The notes under the pieces are model-generated. The model was not told the DNA's origin and ran no database searches. It saw nothing but the letters and a program-made list of their open reading frames with translations. 64,000 nucleotides of DNA from Carettochelys insculpta (lineage: Eukaryota; Chordata; Testudines; Carettochelyidae): NCBI RefSeq assembly GCF_033958435.1, contig NC_134158.1:8451837-8515836 (forward strand), in the 5' to 3' direction. The position numbers and the translations under genes are program-made. Shown here piece by piece: positions 49,140-59,999 of this stretch; position 1 is the stretch's first letter, and each line of letters opens with the position of its first letter.

Positions 49140-49465
49140 ATAGAATCATAGAACACTAGGACTGGAAGGGACCTCGAGAGGTGATCGAGTCCAGCCCCCT
49201 GCCCTCATGGCAGGACCAAGCACTGTCTAAACCATCCCTGATAGACATATATCTAACCTGGTCTTAAATATCTCCAGAGACGGAGATTCCACAACCTCCC
49301 CAGACAATATATTCCAGTGTTTGACCACCTGGATAGTTAGGAACTTTTTCCTAATGTCCATCCTAACCCTCCCTTGCTGCAGTTTAAGCCCATTGCTTCT
49401 AGTTCTATCCTCAGAGGCCAAGAAGAACAAACTTTCTCCCTCCTCCTTACGACACCATTTTAGGT
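49140..49465 (-). mobile_element. CR1 LINE 3' end
   Basis: Minus strand: [20 protein letters not shown], then [20 protein letters not shown]. The 3' end is at 49140 (TAGAATCATAGAACACTAGG). Confidence 0.9.
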
Positions 49466-49755
49466 CACAGAATCATGAGGCTGGAAGGGACCTCAGGAGG
49501 TCATCTAGTCCAGCCCCCTGCTTCAATCAAGATCAATCCGCACTAAGTCATCCCAGCCAGGACCTTGTCAAGCCAGGATGTAAAAGCCTTGAGGGATGGA
49601 GACTCCACCACCTCTCTAGGCAACACATTCCAGCGCTTCACCACCCACCTGGGGAAGTAGTTTTTCCTAATATCCAACCTTCTCCACTCCCTCTTCAACT
49701 TCAGACCATTGCTCCTTCTTCTGCCATCTGACACCACTGAAAATGAGGCCCTCAA
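49466..49755 (-). mobile_element. CR1 LINE 3' end, second subfamily
   Basis: A different subfamily follows directly: LDIRKNYFPRWVVKRWNVLP and ESPSLKAFTSWLDKVLAGMT on the minus strand, terminus CACAGAATCATGAGGCTGGA. Confidence 0.9.
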
Positions 49756-49827
49756 GGGCTCGTGTAGAATTTGAACCCAGGACTTCTCACACCCAAAGCC
49801 AGAAGCACCCCCCTAGACCAACAAGCC
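49756..49827 (-). pseudogene. tRNA-Pro (TGG) pseudogene
   Basis: A 72-nt relative of the working Pro genes at 332 and 4177. The anticodon TGG is kept, but the acceptor stem (GGCTTGT against CACGAGCC), D arm and anticodon stem all have mismatches. No tight T-run terminator. Directly abuts a CR1 end. Confidence 0.7.
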
Positions 49828-50202
49828 ACATTCATAGCTGCTCACCTTGACAAGTTGCAGATAAAGGTATCCATCTCCTGGTAGTCAGTCACACAACCTG
49901 GTGCAGGTCTACTTCCCACTTGGCTGTCCAGTGGGTGAAAGCCACAATGGCGGGTAGGCAGCAACTCAAGTGACCCCAGGGGATTAGAACCCATGCTCTT
50001 TGGATGACTGTGTTAGACATGGCATCTTAGAAGGCCAACAGGCTGTCTGGTGGACTACTGAGCACTTCCTACATTGGCCTGAGACAGGGTGAAGGTTTGA
50101 TTTACCCAGGACTTGCAAATATCTACCCAGGGAGGAGAGGTGGTCTTGGAAAGCATCCTGCAGCTGTTAGAATTGCAAACCAGTCACAAGCAGGAAGCCT
50201 CT

Positions 50203-50273
50203 TTCCCTGACCAGGGATCTAACCGAGGGCATGGTAGTGATAACACCAAATCCTAACCACTAAACACCACCAG
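50203..50273 (-). pseudogene. tRNA-Glu-like pseudogene
   Basis: The minus strand reads GGTGTTTAGTGGTTAGGATT, as in the D arm of tRNA-Glu (57739), then a changed anticodon region and a broken T arm (GGTTAGATCC). Not functional. Confidence 0.6.
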
Positions 50274-50300
50274 CGTATGTAGTGCCAAGAGGCCCAGGTT

Positions 50301-50371
50301 GCCAACACCAGAGATTGAACCTACGATCGCAGGAGCTAAAGCCCTGTGGTCTAACACGTGAGCTAAAGGCC
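50301..50371 (-). pseudogene. Unassigned tRNA-like sequence
   Basis: Minus strand: TTAGCTCACGTGTTAGACCA (D-arm-like) and GTAGGTTCAATCTC (T-arm-like) at normal spacing. The acceptor stem is only partly pairable, and isotype is unclear. A third tRNA-like unit in 620 bp. Confidence 0.45.
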
Positions 50372-50504
50372 AGCTGAAAACATCTGTGCCCCAGCTCCCT
50401 AACTAGCCCACCTCAGGAACTGAGCTCACAACCCCAGGTTTAGGGGGGGGCCTGGTCTCAAACCATGGAACCATCTCTCCATAGGCACCTGAGACCTCCT
50501 ATTA

Positions 50505-50690
50505 GCGCCCCTAGAAGTCTTCTCTTTCCTCAGCTAAACAAGCCCAGTTCTTTCAGCCTTCCTTCAAAGGTCAGGTTCTCTGGCTCTTTGATCATTCTGG
50601 CCGCTCTTTTCTGGACCCTCTCTAATTTCTCCACCTCCTTCTTGAAATGCAGCACCCAGAAGTGCACACAACGCTCCAATTGAGTAGTTA
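50505..50690 (-). mobile_element. CR1 LINE fragment
   Basis: Plus CTTTCCTCAGCTAAACAAGC to TGCACACAACGCTCCAATTG is the inverse of CR1 coding sequence upstream of the usual 3' end. Confidence 0.75.
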
Positions 50691-51126
50691 CATGAACCTC
50701 ACGGAAATTTCCCTCAGTCTGGAGAACATTAGATGGGTTGGGGGGCTGCGGGAATGAAAAGTGGAGCCCGACATAAAAATTTTGCTCACCCCCAGCCTTT
50801 CAATATTAAATCGGAAGAATGTGGCACTTCTTTTGGCAGCCTTCTTCCACTCCAAGATGAGGAACTGCATCTTTTTTCAAAAAATGTGTGTTGATGGTCC
50901 CAGGGCCATATTGCAAAGGAGTGGTCCTCATGGTGCTGGATTTTTCGATCCAGGGGATTTCCTGGCCTGTTCTTTCAAAAGAGCAGCCAGGGTGCATCCG
51001 CTCTCTAGCGAAAGAGCACTCATTTTTTGATCTGCTTTTTTGTGTGTGGATGCGATTTTTTGAAAGAAGTTTTTGCAGAAGACACCTTCTGGAAGAACTT
51101 CTTTCGAAAGATCGCTGTAGTGTAGA

Positions 51127-51153
51127 TGTAGAAAGAAAGAAAGAAAGAAAGAA
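51127..51153. repeat. GAAA microsatellite
   Basis: About six GAAA units next to TGTAGTGTAGATGTA, the end of a TTCGAAAGATCG-type MITE (about 51000-51130). Confidence 0.8.
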
Positions 51154-51861
51154 AATGTAGGCACACAGGGAAGAAAATACCCAGATCAGCGCCCTCTTAT
51201 AGCTTTAATCCTCAGTGTAAACTAGCATAGCTCCTTTGAAGCAGACGGCCCTAGATTTATTTATGTCAGCTAAGAATCACCTGGCCCTCCCTGCTTTGTG
51301 CTCCATCTTCCTGGGGCCCATGAGTGCCCTGGGCTGAATCATCTTTACTTTTCGAGGCAGCCATCTCTTAGGAAAAACATCCTTGTGATGCTTTTGGCTG
51401 AGCTCCAAGCCCCGGAGCAAACACAAAACCAAGTGTGGTGCCAACATCGCCACCGGTAAGCTCCATGTGCTGAGGAGAAAACAATGTTCTCTGACAAGTC
51501 ACGAGGGTTCGTGCGAGACAAAGGGCGCACTCAGACCCAGGGCTGCCGGTTTCTCAGTACCCAGCCCAAAGAAGAAGGACTGACCTGTAAGTCAGCGACC
51601 CTCAGGACCCGTTTGTAAGACCCAAGACAGGTGAGGCCTGTTTGGAAATGTATGTTGAGCTGGGAGGGTTAAAACTCCTTCTACCCAATGCAAGGCCCTT
51701 TATATTAAGATGGAGAAGGTTGTGACCACCCCCCTCTATGATCCTTCCCCAAGTCCCTGGGGGAAAGCCGGGACAACATCCCCTTTCCCCCAAGCTATGT
51801 CCCTGCCCCACTTGTTCACACCACTGCCCAGCTTCTTCTCTGCTAATAATACCCCTAATTT

Positions 51862-52014
51862 TTTTCCATCTGCAGGTGGAATAAATTTTGTTACGTGCAC
51901 CGAGGCACGTGTCAATGTACACCACCAAAATGAACCACATGCTCTGCTAATCAGCTGGGCAGCACCTGAATTGCTCCTGGGTGGCCGCCCAGGCACTCAG
52001 CTTACAGGGAACAC
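51862..52014 (+). repeat. About 190-bp interspersed repeat, AATAAATTTTATTCC family
   Basis: TTTTTTCCATCTGCAGGTGG, AATAAATTTTGTTACGTGCA and the end CAGCTTACAGGGAACACTG. Confidence 0.75.
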
Positions 52015-52371
52015 TGTCCCTCGAGCGAAGTGGCCCAGGGGAGTCACTGGGGGCCTGGGGCTGGCAGCAAGGGCTGCCCCCCACCGCACACTCACCAGCA
52101 GCAATGAGGGCAAGTGGAGCACTGAAGCTCTACTCTCCCTGCCGGCTGCATTGCTCCGCTTCGTGTGGCGAGCGTGGGAGGGGTCCTGAGCGAGGGAGCC
52201 GGCCAGCTGCGAGAACAGCGCTGTGGTGCTACATTTCCTTGCCCCACCCTCCCGCTGTGGCCGGCACCAGACCCCCTTCTTCCCACCCGGGCCTCCCAGA
52301 GGGGCTGGCTCCTTGCCCTTCCTGCTCATGCAGCTGGGGGGGCGTGTGGCACCTTCCTCCCTCCCCATGTC

Positions 52372-52410
52372 ACCAGTGATGCTTTACCAACTGAGCTAAG
52401 CAAGCTCTGG
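52372..52410 (-). pseudogene. 5' half of a tRNA-like sequence
   Basis: Minus strand GCTTAGCTCAGTTGGTAAAG is a clear D-arm sequence, similar to tRNA-Lys and related types. No T arm follows, so a fragment. Confidence 0.4.
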
Positions 52411-52489
52411 ACAACAGCTGATCCTACACTTAAGAAGCTGCCTATGAAACCTCACCTTCTACATGGTCTGTGCGTGACCCCAGGGCTTG

Positions 52490-52740
52490 TGGAGGCAAGG
52501 ACCCAGCCCTGCCCCACTGCCTCAGGCCCCGCCCCTTGCCTCAGGCCCCTCTCCCTGCCCAAGATCCCACCTGGGCCCCACCCCTGCCAGGGACCACGCC
52601 TCCCCATCTGAGGCCCCCCACCTGGCAGAGACCCTGCTCCCTGCCTGAAGCCCCACCTCTGCCTAAGACCCGCCCCCGGTGGAGGCTCCACCCCAGCCAG
52701 AGTCTCCGCCCCCTGCATGAGGCCCCGCCCCCATGGTGGC
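52490..52740. repeat. CCCGCCCC-rich imperfect tandem tract
   Basis: Irregular repetition of GCCCCGCCCC, CTGCCTGAAGCCCC and CACCCCTGCC words. Open frames on both strands are composition artefacts. Confidence 0.55.
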
Positions 52741-52875
52741 CACCAGCCTCTGCCCAGCCCCACCACACACACACAATGTGACCACAGGCCCCCAGCCTCG
52801 GATATCACAGCTCCTGGCTGCCAGTGCATGACCAGGCTGCAACCCCCAGCAGAACATGGGCAGCGCCTGGCGAGC

Positions 52876-53082
52876 AGAGGTGGAAAAAGTACCCCAAAGT
52901 TACTTGAGTAAAAGTACAACTGCTTGGGGGGTGTACTTAAGTACAAGTCACTGGTGCCCCTCTGGAAACCTACTTGAGTACACACACATCTTGTGCCTTG
53001 ACTGGACTCAAGTATCCAGAAGTGAAAGCAGCTGCACTTTTACTCGAGTAACATTTCGGGTACTTTTACCACCTCTGCTGGT
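52876..53082. mobile_element. Complete hAT-type MITE, palindromic
   Basis: GCAGAGGTGGAAAAAGTACC at the left and GGGTACTTTTACCACCTCTGC at the right. The inner blocks TTACTTGAGTAAAAGT and ACTTTTACTCGAGTAA are mirrored. About 207 bp, no coding. Similar GAGGTGG/AAAGTACT elements are common in vertebrates. Confidence 0.8.
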
Positions 53083-53627
53083 GAGGCAGTTTGAGCCGGC
53101 CTGGCCTCCTGCCCAGGACTTCCTGGAACAGAGCTGCACCTGGCTAGGACCGAATCCCAGCCCACGCAGCCAGATGTTCCACTCTCCCCACCTTGAGAGG
53201 GTCAAACTCGCTCTGCGAACGGCCTGTGGAAGGGAGGGAAGGAAAGCCCCCACCCTTAGCTGGAGCCCAGAAGAAGCTGAAGAAGAAGACGCACCTTTGG
53301 TGTAGAAAAACCCACCGCAAGTGTCCAGCCCAGCAGAAATCGGTGCGTCCGCCAGCTGCTTCCTTGCAAGAGCCGCAGGCAGAAGGACTGAGTTTGAAGC
53401 AAGGGTGGCAGGTCCCTCAGTCCCCAGGAGGGGAGGGGACATTGTTTGCCTGGAACAATGCTTTTCCCCACACCCCCTGCAGCTGAGTCAACAGACGGCT
53501 CTCCTGTTTCCAGCACAGGGCAAATTTAACTCTGTCACTCACTCTACACTGCGACATAAGCCTAGGGGGGACAGCAGGCGTCCACAGAGCACTTAGCTGC
53601 CCTCTGGGTTGTGTTAACTGACAGCCG

Positions 53628-53790
53628 ACACCTCTTTCCATCTAGGTGTGGAATAAATATTGTTCTGTGCACCGAGGCCAGAGCGACTGTGTACCACCCT
53701 ACAAAACCCACCTGTGGCTGCTCTGCTAATCAGCCGGATGGCGTGTGAATCTCTCCTCAGGGGGGACACAGGTGAACAGATAATAGGGAC
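53628..53790 (+). repeat. About 190-bp interspersed repeat, AATAAATTTTATTCC family, diverged
   Basis: TTTCCATCTAGGTGTGGAAT, AATATTGTTCTGTGCACCGA, then TCTGCTAATCAGCCGGATGG. Confidence 0.6.
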
Positions 53791-54839
53791 CAGTGAGCCA
53801 CACTCCTTCATGGTCCTAGCCAGAGACTTCCCCAGAGGCACCATGATCTCAGACAGGTGCTCGCGTGAACTTGCCCTACAAGTGCTCTAGGGGAAGCGGG
53901 TCTTTGCCCTCCAAAAGATGCTCCCAAACACCCTGTTCGTCTATAAGGCGCCCCAGGACTTCTCGTTGGTTTCGAAGATACAGAGAAACTCAGCCGCCTC
54001 TCCGATCCTGGGCTGCAGGGCCACATTCACCCTGAAGAGGGACCCGAAATAGCTACTCCGCCTTTATGAAGCGCGCCCGCTATTTGGAAGTATTGTTCGA
54101 AATACCGACATGTTCTTTCGCCATCCTCCCTGCAGGAGGAGTAAGGCCCCGGTGGCCCTTATGTGGATTGTGGCAAACAGGGGGTGCCTCTCTGGCTGCT
54201 CCATGCACGCACCCCACCACATGGCGGCCAGAATAGAGGTACTTCTCCGTTCCAGGCAAGGGGCAGCTCCGGTGAGTGGCTTAGGGGGTGCCTGGTGATG
54301 GGGAGTGGCGCCTGGGGGGAACCTGGGTGGGGTGAGCAGCACCTGGTGGGGTGGGAGGGGCTGGGCAATCCAGAGCATTTGTTTTGGACAGCACCGGAGT
54401 AAGGGATGCGGAGAAATGGGGCAGTATTTTGAAATTAACCATGCGATTTCAAGTTAAGGGCGTCGCACACACACAGCTTGGAGTCCAGAAGAGGCATTTC
54501 AGGAGAACAGCACCCACATTTAATTCAAACCAAGACTGTAACTGATGCAAAGCTATGTACCTACAGGTAAGCTCAAACCCCCAAGCCTGAAATTAACAGG
54601 GTCATGCCCCACCAACTGACCTAGCCAGGCTGAGTTAGCGAACCCTCGAACTGCCTTGCCAAAGTATGGAAAAATGCCCAAGCCTGTTTGGGAATAAGAG
54701 GTTTTTCTGCTGTTAGCTTTCTTTTTTCTGGTTCTTTCAGGCCTTAGCTGGCAAACAAATCTGCTACAAGTCGCTGACCAGGTTTATTCCTGCTTCCTGG
54801 TCACATCTATACCACAGCGATCCTTTGAAAGGAGAGTAA

Positions 54840-55215
54840 CAGAGAGGTGGCTGTGTTAGTCTGTACGCCAGCAAAACAAAGCAGCGGAAATGTAGCACTT
54901 TAAAACCTAACAAAATGATTTATTATTTCTGCTTATTATATGGTGACAAGTATCAGAGAGGTGCCCGTGTTATCTTCAAAAACAACAAGAGGTCCTGTGG
55001 CATCTTGGAGACTAACAGATACTTTGGAGCATCAGCTTTCAAGGCCAAAGACCTGCTTTGTCAGAGGCATGAATGGGGGAGTTTTCAGAGGAGGATTTAA
55101 AGAGACTGAGACTCAGACTCCCTCTTGAAATCCTCATCTGAAACCCACCCCCTGCCCGACTCTTGCATCTGACAAAGCAGGTCTTTGCCTGTGAAAATAT
55201 CTGTTAGTCTATAAT
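54840..55215. mobile_element. Nested PLE-derived elements
   Basis: A family 2 terminus (GCAAAACAAAGCAGCGGAAA, 54840-54925) is cut by a family 1 fold-back element (about 54945-55215) with arms GTCCTGTGGCATCTTGGAGA and CAAAGCAGGTCTTTGCCTGT and the usual spacer. Insertion order: family 1 into family 2. Confidence 0.7.
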
Positions 55216-55450
55216 TAACAGACAATCCGGGAGTTACAAAGAGTTTCCAGGCGCAGTTTACAGAACATTTTATCTACAAACAGCAAGTCCTTTAAAGAAT
55301 GCCGTCCCAAACATCGCTGTATAAAGTGATAGCTCATCTGTAATATACTGATGTGTAGAGCAGTGATGTCTCGTCTGGCGTCCTGGTGTAATCTTCGTCG
55401 GGACGTGATCATTCGTGTTATCGCTACAGAATCAAAGCAAGTGGGCAATG
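55216..55450. other. Unidentified 235-bp segment between PLE elements
   Basis: A minus-strand frame of 77 codons, MPTCFDSVAITRMITSRRRL onward, has a basic, cysteine-bearing composition but no domain I recognise. Lying between PLE modules, it may be internal sequence of an interrupted transposon. Confidence 0.3.
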
Positions 55451-55504
55451 CAGGATCAAAGCAGAAGTTAGTGAAAGGATTGTGTCAGTCACTCTTTAAC
55501 TATA

Positions 55505-55610
55505 AGTAGTCAAGTAGCACTTTAAAGACTTGCAAAATAATTTATTAGGTGAGCTTTCGTGGGACAGACCCACTTCTTCAGACTAGCACGGCTCCCGCTC
55601 TTTTACTCTT
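55505..55610 (-). mobile_element. PLE terminal module (family 2) with intact hammerhead-like core
   Basis: TCAAGTAGCACTTTAAAGAC to CACTTCTTCAGACTAGCACG. On the minus strand CTGAAGA (plus 55575-55581), GTGGG/CCCAC and GAAA (plus 55555-55558). Confidence 0.75.
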
Positions 55611-55854
55611 TAACTATAGTCCAATTCCCCTCCCCACAGGGTCCTTTCCTGGAATCTGGCTGCCAAGGGACTTGTACGTCAACTGGGATGCTCTCCCCAG
55701 ATGGCTAGGGTGGTGGGGGGTTACCAGACTCTGTTTGGGAAGAGTGGTTCTTCGCAATATCAAGGCCCACTTCAAATTTTTATCCTACAAGAGAGTCGCT
55801 GAAAACGGAGCCACATTTATCCGATTTCCGCTCGAAAGGTGACCAGTGACAGAG

Positions 55855-55975
55855 AGGGGGCCGTGTTCGTCTGTAGTCTATCAAAACGAACAAGCAATCC
55901 TGTAGCCTTTTAAAGCCTAACAAAATAACATATTCGGTGATGAGCTTTCGTGGGGCGGCCCCACTACTTCACATC
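55855..55975 (-). mobile_element. PLE terminal module (family 2)
   Basis: CAGAGAGGGGGCCGTGTTCG, CAAGCAATCCTGTAGCCTTT and GATGAGCTTTCGTGGGGCGG. Core partly mutated. Confidence 0.7.
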
Positions 55976-56689
55976 AAAGTTGCACCCTTGGGAGAGCTCA
56001 TTTTGTGCGTGGATGCCCCATGGGATCTTTCGAAAAAGGGCCAGCTTTTCCGAAAGACTTTACTCATGTAGGCGTGGTGAGAGCAGGGGGATAATAAAGC
56101 AATCCCCCCTCATTGGCTTTGGACGCCCCATTGCAACTGAGAATGTCAGCAAATACAATGTTCATAGATTCGTGGTGTCCTTGTGGAATTGTTTGGTTCT
56201 TTGGCCAGCTGCTCCTTTCATTCCTGTGCCTGGCTCGTCCTCCTCTGTCCTCCTTTATTCACCCTCCTTGGAGAAATCAGAAAGCTTCTGCGCGGGCAGT
56301 GACCCAGCAAGGGCGGCCGTCCGGTTGGCTCTGTGAACCCGGGAGACCTCCCTGTAGAACAATGTCCCTCAGCTGCATTGGCAACAAAACAGGGCGGATT
56401 TGGGGGGCAGCCAGTAAGGCGATGCGCCCCGGTAAGGAAGGGGCTGGCTGGGGACAGGGCTCAGATCCCGTTAACCCGGCCTTCCCCGGCTCCACGCTGA
56501 GGCTGGAAGGAAAGCCCCGGTGTGCAGGGCCAGCAGCGGAGCAGCAGACGTGCAGGGCCAGGAACAAGGGCCCTGGGGTGCTGCAGCCCCCAGGCATCCT
56601 GAGTTCCCTCCCTGGGCCAGTCCCGCCTGGAGACTCCCGTCTACACACCTCCCTCCACCCGCCCACTCCAACCCCCTGCCCTGCCTCCT

Positions 56690-57295
56690 GCATCCTTCCA
56701 CACCAGCCCCTGCCCTGAGCCCCTCCCACACCAGCCCCTCCCGCACCAGCCCCTCCCACACCAGCCCCTGCCCTGAGCCTCTCCCGCACCAGCCCTTCCC
56801 GCACCAGCCCCTGCCCTGAGCCCCTCCCGCACCAGCCCCTCCCGCACCAGCCCCTGCCCTGAGCCCCTCCCACACCAGCCCCTGCCCTGAGCCTCTCCCG
56901 CACCAGCCCTTCCCGCACCAGCCCCTGCCCTGAGCCCCTCCTGCACCAGCCTCTCCCGCACCAGCCCCTCCTGCACCAGCCCCTGCCCTGAGCCCCTCCC
57001 ACACCAGCCCCTGCCCTGAGCCTCTCCCGCACCAGCCCTTCCCGCACCAGCCCCTGCCCTGAGCCCCTCCCACACCAGCCCCTGCCCTGAGCCTCTCCCG
57101 CACCAGCCCCTGCCCTGAGCCCCTCCCACACCAGCCCCTGCCCTGAGCCCTTCCCGCACCAGCCCCTGCCCTGAGCCCCTCCCGCACCAGCCCCTGCCCT
57201 GAGCCCCTTCCACACCAGCCTCTGCTCTGAGCCCTTCCCACAGCAGCCCCTGCCCTGAGCCCGTCCTGCACCAACCTCTGTCCTGACTCTTGCAC
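56690..57295. repeat. GC-rich 27-bp minisatellite
   Basis: About twenty units of CACCAGCCCCTGCCCTGAGC with CCCTCC, in 12-, 15- and 27-bp spacings. Because the unit length is a multiple of three, minus-strand frames of 342, 274 and 190 codons stay open with GRGWCGRGSGQGL-type repeats. No evidence of a gene. Confidence 0.9.
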
Positions 57296-57738
57296 TCACC
57301 CCCACGCAGGTGGGGGGTGGTTTGGGGCTGTGAGGGATTTAAGTATGGGGGTGGGGGGAGCCAATCAAGAGTTATAAAATATTTTTTTGGCCAAGGGAGA
57401 GCAATTTAACCTCCCCCTGCTGGGTTTGAACTGCCTTGGGTCACAGACTCTCACGAATTGTCCAGATGGGTCGCCGTCTTGAAAAGTTGGGGACCCGCTG
57501 CCTCGGGGACTTACCAATGTATTAGGTCGTGAGCCTTCCCGGTTAAAACTCGTGTGATCCTACAGGAGGAAGCTGAAGGATCATTTATATGTGTGTTGGT
57601 GTTTTGGTGTGGGCTGAGGTAGAGGGAGAGTTTTTCACCCTCTGTACTTAACTCCACCAAGCAATAGGCCAAATTCAGACAGCAAAGAAAGTAACCTGGA
57701 TAAGCCCAGAAAAGAAAAACAGGTCACCATTACCTGTC

Positions 57739-57810
57739 TCCCTGGTGGTCTAGTGGTTAGGATTCGGCGCTCTCACCGCCGCGGCCCGGGTTCGATTCCC
57801 GGTCAGGGAA
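57739..57810 (+). tRNA. tRNA-Glu (CTC)
   Basis: A 72-nt gene. TCCCTGG pairs with TCAGGGA (one G-U), discriminator A. The anticodon loop GCTCTCA gives CTC and the T arm contains GGGTTCGATTCCC. TTTT at 57817. Intact, alone, about 53 kb from the other tRNA genes. Confidence 0.95.
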
Positions 57811-57909
57811 ACAAGCTTTTGGCTAGTAACCTGCTTGAAATTTTAACAGCTGCAATACGATTTCCAGACGTTCACTGTGTCGCAGGCCAATCGACACAAT
57901 GCTGAGAAG

Positions 57910-58022
57910 TATCAGAGAGGAGCCCGTGTTAGTCTGTAGCTTCGAGAACAAGAAGTCTCATGGCACCTTATAGACTCACAGATATTTTGGAGCATCAGCT
58001 TTTGTGGGCAAAGACCCACTTC
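57910..58022 (-). mobile_element. PLE terminal module (family 1), truncated by CR1
   Basis: GTATCAGAGAGGAGCCCGTG to TGTGGGCAAAGACCCACTTC, then a CR1 3' end starts at once. Confidence 0.75.
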
Positions 58023-58685
58023 ACAGAACCATAGAGCACTAGGACTGGAAGGGACCTCGAGAGGTCATCGAGTCCAACCCCCCGCCCCAATGGCAGGACC
58101 AAGTACTGTCTAAACCATCCCTGACAGACATCTGTCTAACCTGGTCTTAAATATCTCCAGAGATGGAGATTCCACAACCTCCCCAGGCAATTTATTCCAG
58201 TGTTTGACCACCCTGACAGTTAGGAACGTTTTCCTCATGTCCAACCTAAACCTCCCTTGCTGCAGTTTAAGCCCGTTGCCTCTTGTTCTATCCTCAGGGG
58301 CCAAAAAGAACAAGTTTTCTCCCTCCTCCTTATGACTCCCTTTTAGATACCTGAAAACCGCTATCATGTCCCCCCTCAATCTTCTCTTTTCCAAACTAAA
58401 CAAGCCCAATTCTTTCAGCCTTTTTTCATAGGTCACATTCTCAAGACCTTTAATCATCCTGGTTGCTCTTTTCTGGACCCTCTCTAATTTCTGCACATCT
58501 TTTTTGAACTGCGGTGCCCAGAACTGGACACAATACTCCAGCTGAGGCCTAACCAGCGCAGAGTAGAGCGGGAGAATGACTTCTCCTGTCTTGTTCACAA
58601 CACACCTGTTAATGCATCCCAGAATCAGGTTTGCTTTTTTTGCAACAGCATCACACTGGAGACGCATATTTAGCTTTTCATCAGA
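58023..58685 (-). mobile_element. CR1 LINE 3' end, long open frame
   Basis: A 185-codon minus-strand frame from [20 protein letters not shown] through [20 protein letters not shown] to [13 protein letters not shown] stays open without a break. It is the longest undisrupted CR1 C terminus here, so one of the younger copies, but lacks the RT core. Confidence 0.93.
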
Positions 58686-58699
58686 TGCATCATGCTGAG

Positions 58700-58950
58700 A
58701 AGTCGCTTTAAGATAGAGAATTCCAGTTATGACAGTGATGTAACTGGAATCGATGCATCCTAGATTGATTTATCTGGCTGTGTAGACAGCAGGACATCGA
58801 CGGGAGAAACTATCCCGTCAACATCCCTCATCCCTCACAACTGTGAGGAGTACCTGGATCAGCTGTAGAGCCCCAATGGTTTCAGTTAGCCCATCTCCAC
58901 TAGGCGTGCTAAATCGAACCCCGGAAGATCAACCGTGATCAAGTAAGACT
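58700..58950. mobile_element. MITE, GGAATCGATGCATCC type
   Basis: AATTCCAGTTATGACAGTGA at the left, TCCACTAGGCGTGCTAAATC and CCGGAAGATCAACCGTGATC at the right. Confidence 0.45.
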
Positions 58951-59339
58951 GTGATCTTTTCTTGTAAGAAAAGACGTGCCCTCAATGCAGAAAGGAGGCC
59001 AGTTCTAACTGCGGGCTTTTTACACAAATAGAGCTGTGTAAATCATTTATTCTTCAGTTTCCTAGTTAGCCTAACCCTGGGGCCAGCAACCAAAAGAGCA
59101 AGAATTCGGTAAAAAAAATTCAGTCGTTCAAGAGCCGCAATGCAGGTGAATACGAGCCGGTCTTTCATGCAGGGGTCAGCTGCCAATCCCAGACAGTTCC
59201 ATTTTGCATGTGCTGACTAGGTGTGTGAAATCAAACCTCAGAAGATCGACCCTGTCCAGGCTGACCTTCCTGGGGGTGAAGACATGCTCTAGGAAGGCGT
59301 ACAGCAGAAAAGGATTGAGGAGGCCACAAGCTAAATACG

Positions 59340-59985
59340 AGTCAACAGTGTGATGCTGTTGCAAAAAAAGCAAACATGATTCTGAGATGCATTAACAGGC
59401 ATGTGGTGAGCAAGACACAAGAAGTCATTCTTCTGCTCTACTCTGTGCTGGTTAGGCCTCAGCTGGAGTCTTGTGTTCAGTTCTGGGCACCACATCTCAG
59501 GAAAGATATGGAGAAACTGGAGAGGGTCCAGAGAAGAGCACCAAGGGTGATGAAAGGTCTAAAGAACATGAGCTGTGAGGGAAGGCCGGAAGAACTGGGC
59601 TTGTTTAGTTTAGAAAAGAGAAGATCGAGAAGGAACAGGACAGTAGTTTTTAAGTACCTCGCAGAGGGTTGCAAGGAGGAGGACAAAAAATTGTTCTTCT
59701 TGGCCTCTGAGGATAGAACAAGAGGCAATGGGCTTAAACTGCAGCAAGGGAGGTTTAGGTTGGATGTTAGGAGAAAGTTCCTAACTGTCAGGGTGGTCAA
59801 ACACTGGAATAAATTGCCTGAGGAGGTGGTGGAGTCTCCACAACTGGAGATATTTAAGAGGAGGTAGGATGGACACCTATCAGGGATGGTTTAGACAGTA
59901 CTTGGTCCTGCCATAAGTGCAGGGGGCTGGACTCGATGGCCTCTCGAGGTCCCTTCCAGTCCTAGTGTTCTATGAATCCCTGATT
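59340..59985 (+). mobile_element. CR1 LINE 3' end
   Basis: A 163-codon frame including [20 protein letters not shown] and [20 protein letters not shown], then 3' UTR GGGGGCTGGACTCGATGGCC and TGTTCTATGAATC. Confidence 0.92.
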
Positions 59986-59999
59986 CTACACCAGTGGCT

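Noticed and set aside
54550..54650. Possible tRNA-Asn-like sequence on the minus strand
   Set aside because: A GGTCAGTTGGTGGGGCATGA D-arm-like stretch and CTGTTAAT occur, but the acceptor and T stems do not close. Too weak to list.
56277..57305. Minus-strand frame of 342 codons, the longest in the window
   Set aside because: It runs through a 27-bp GC-rich minisatellite, the other two minus frames are open as well, and the translation is a simple G/R/W/C repeat with no domain.
58110..58667. 185-codon frame as a host gene
   Set aside because: It is the C terminus of CR1 polyprotein ([28 protein letters not shown]), present many times in the window.
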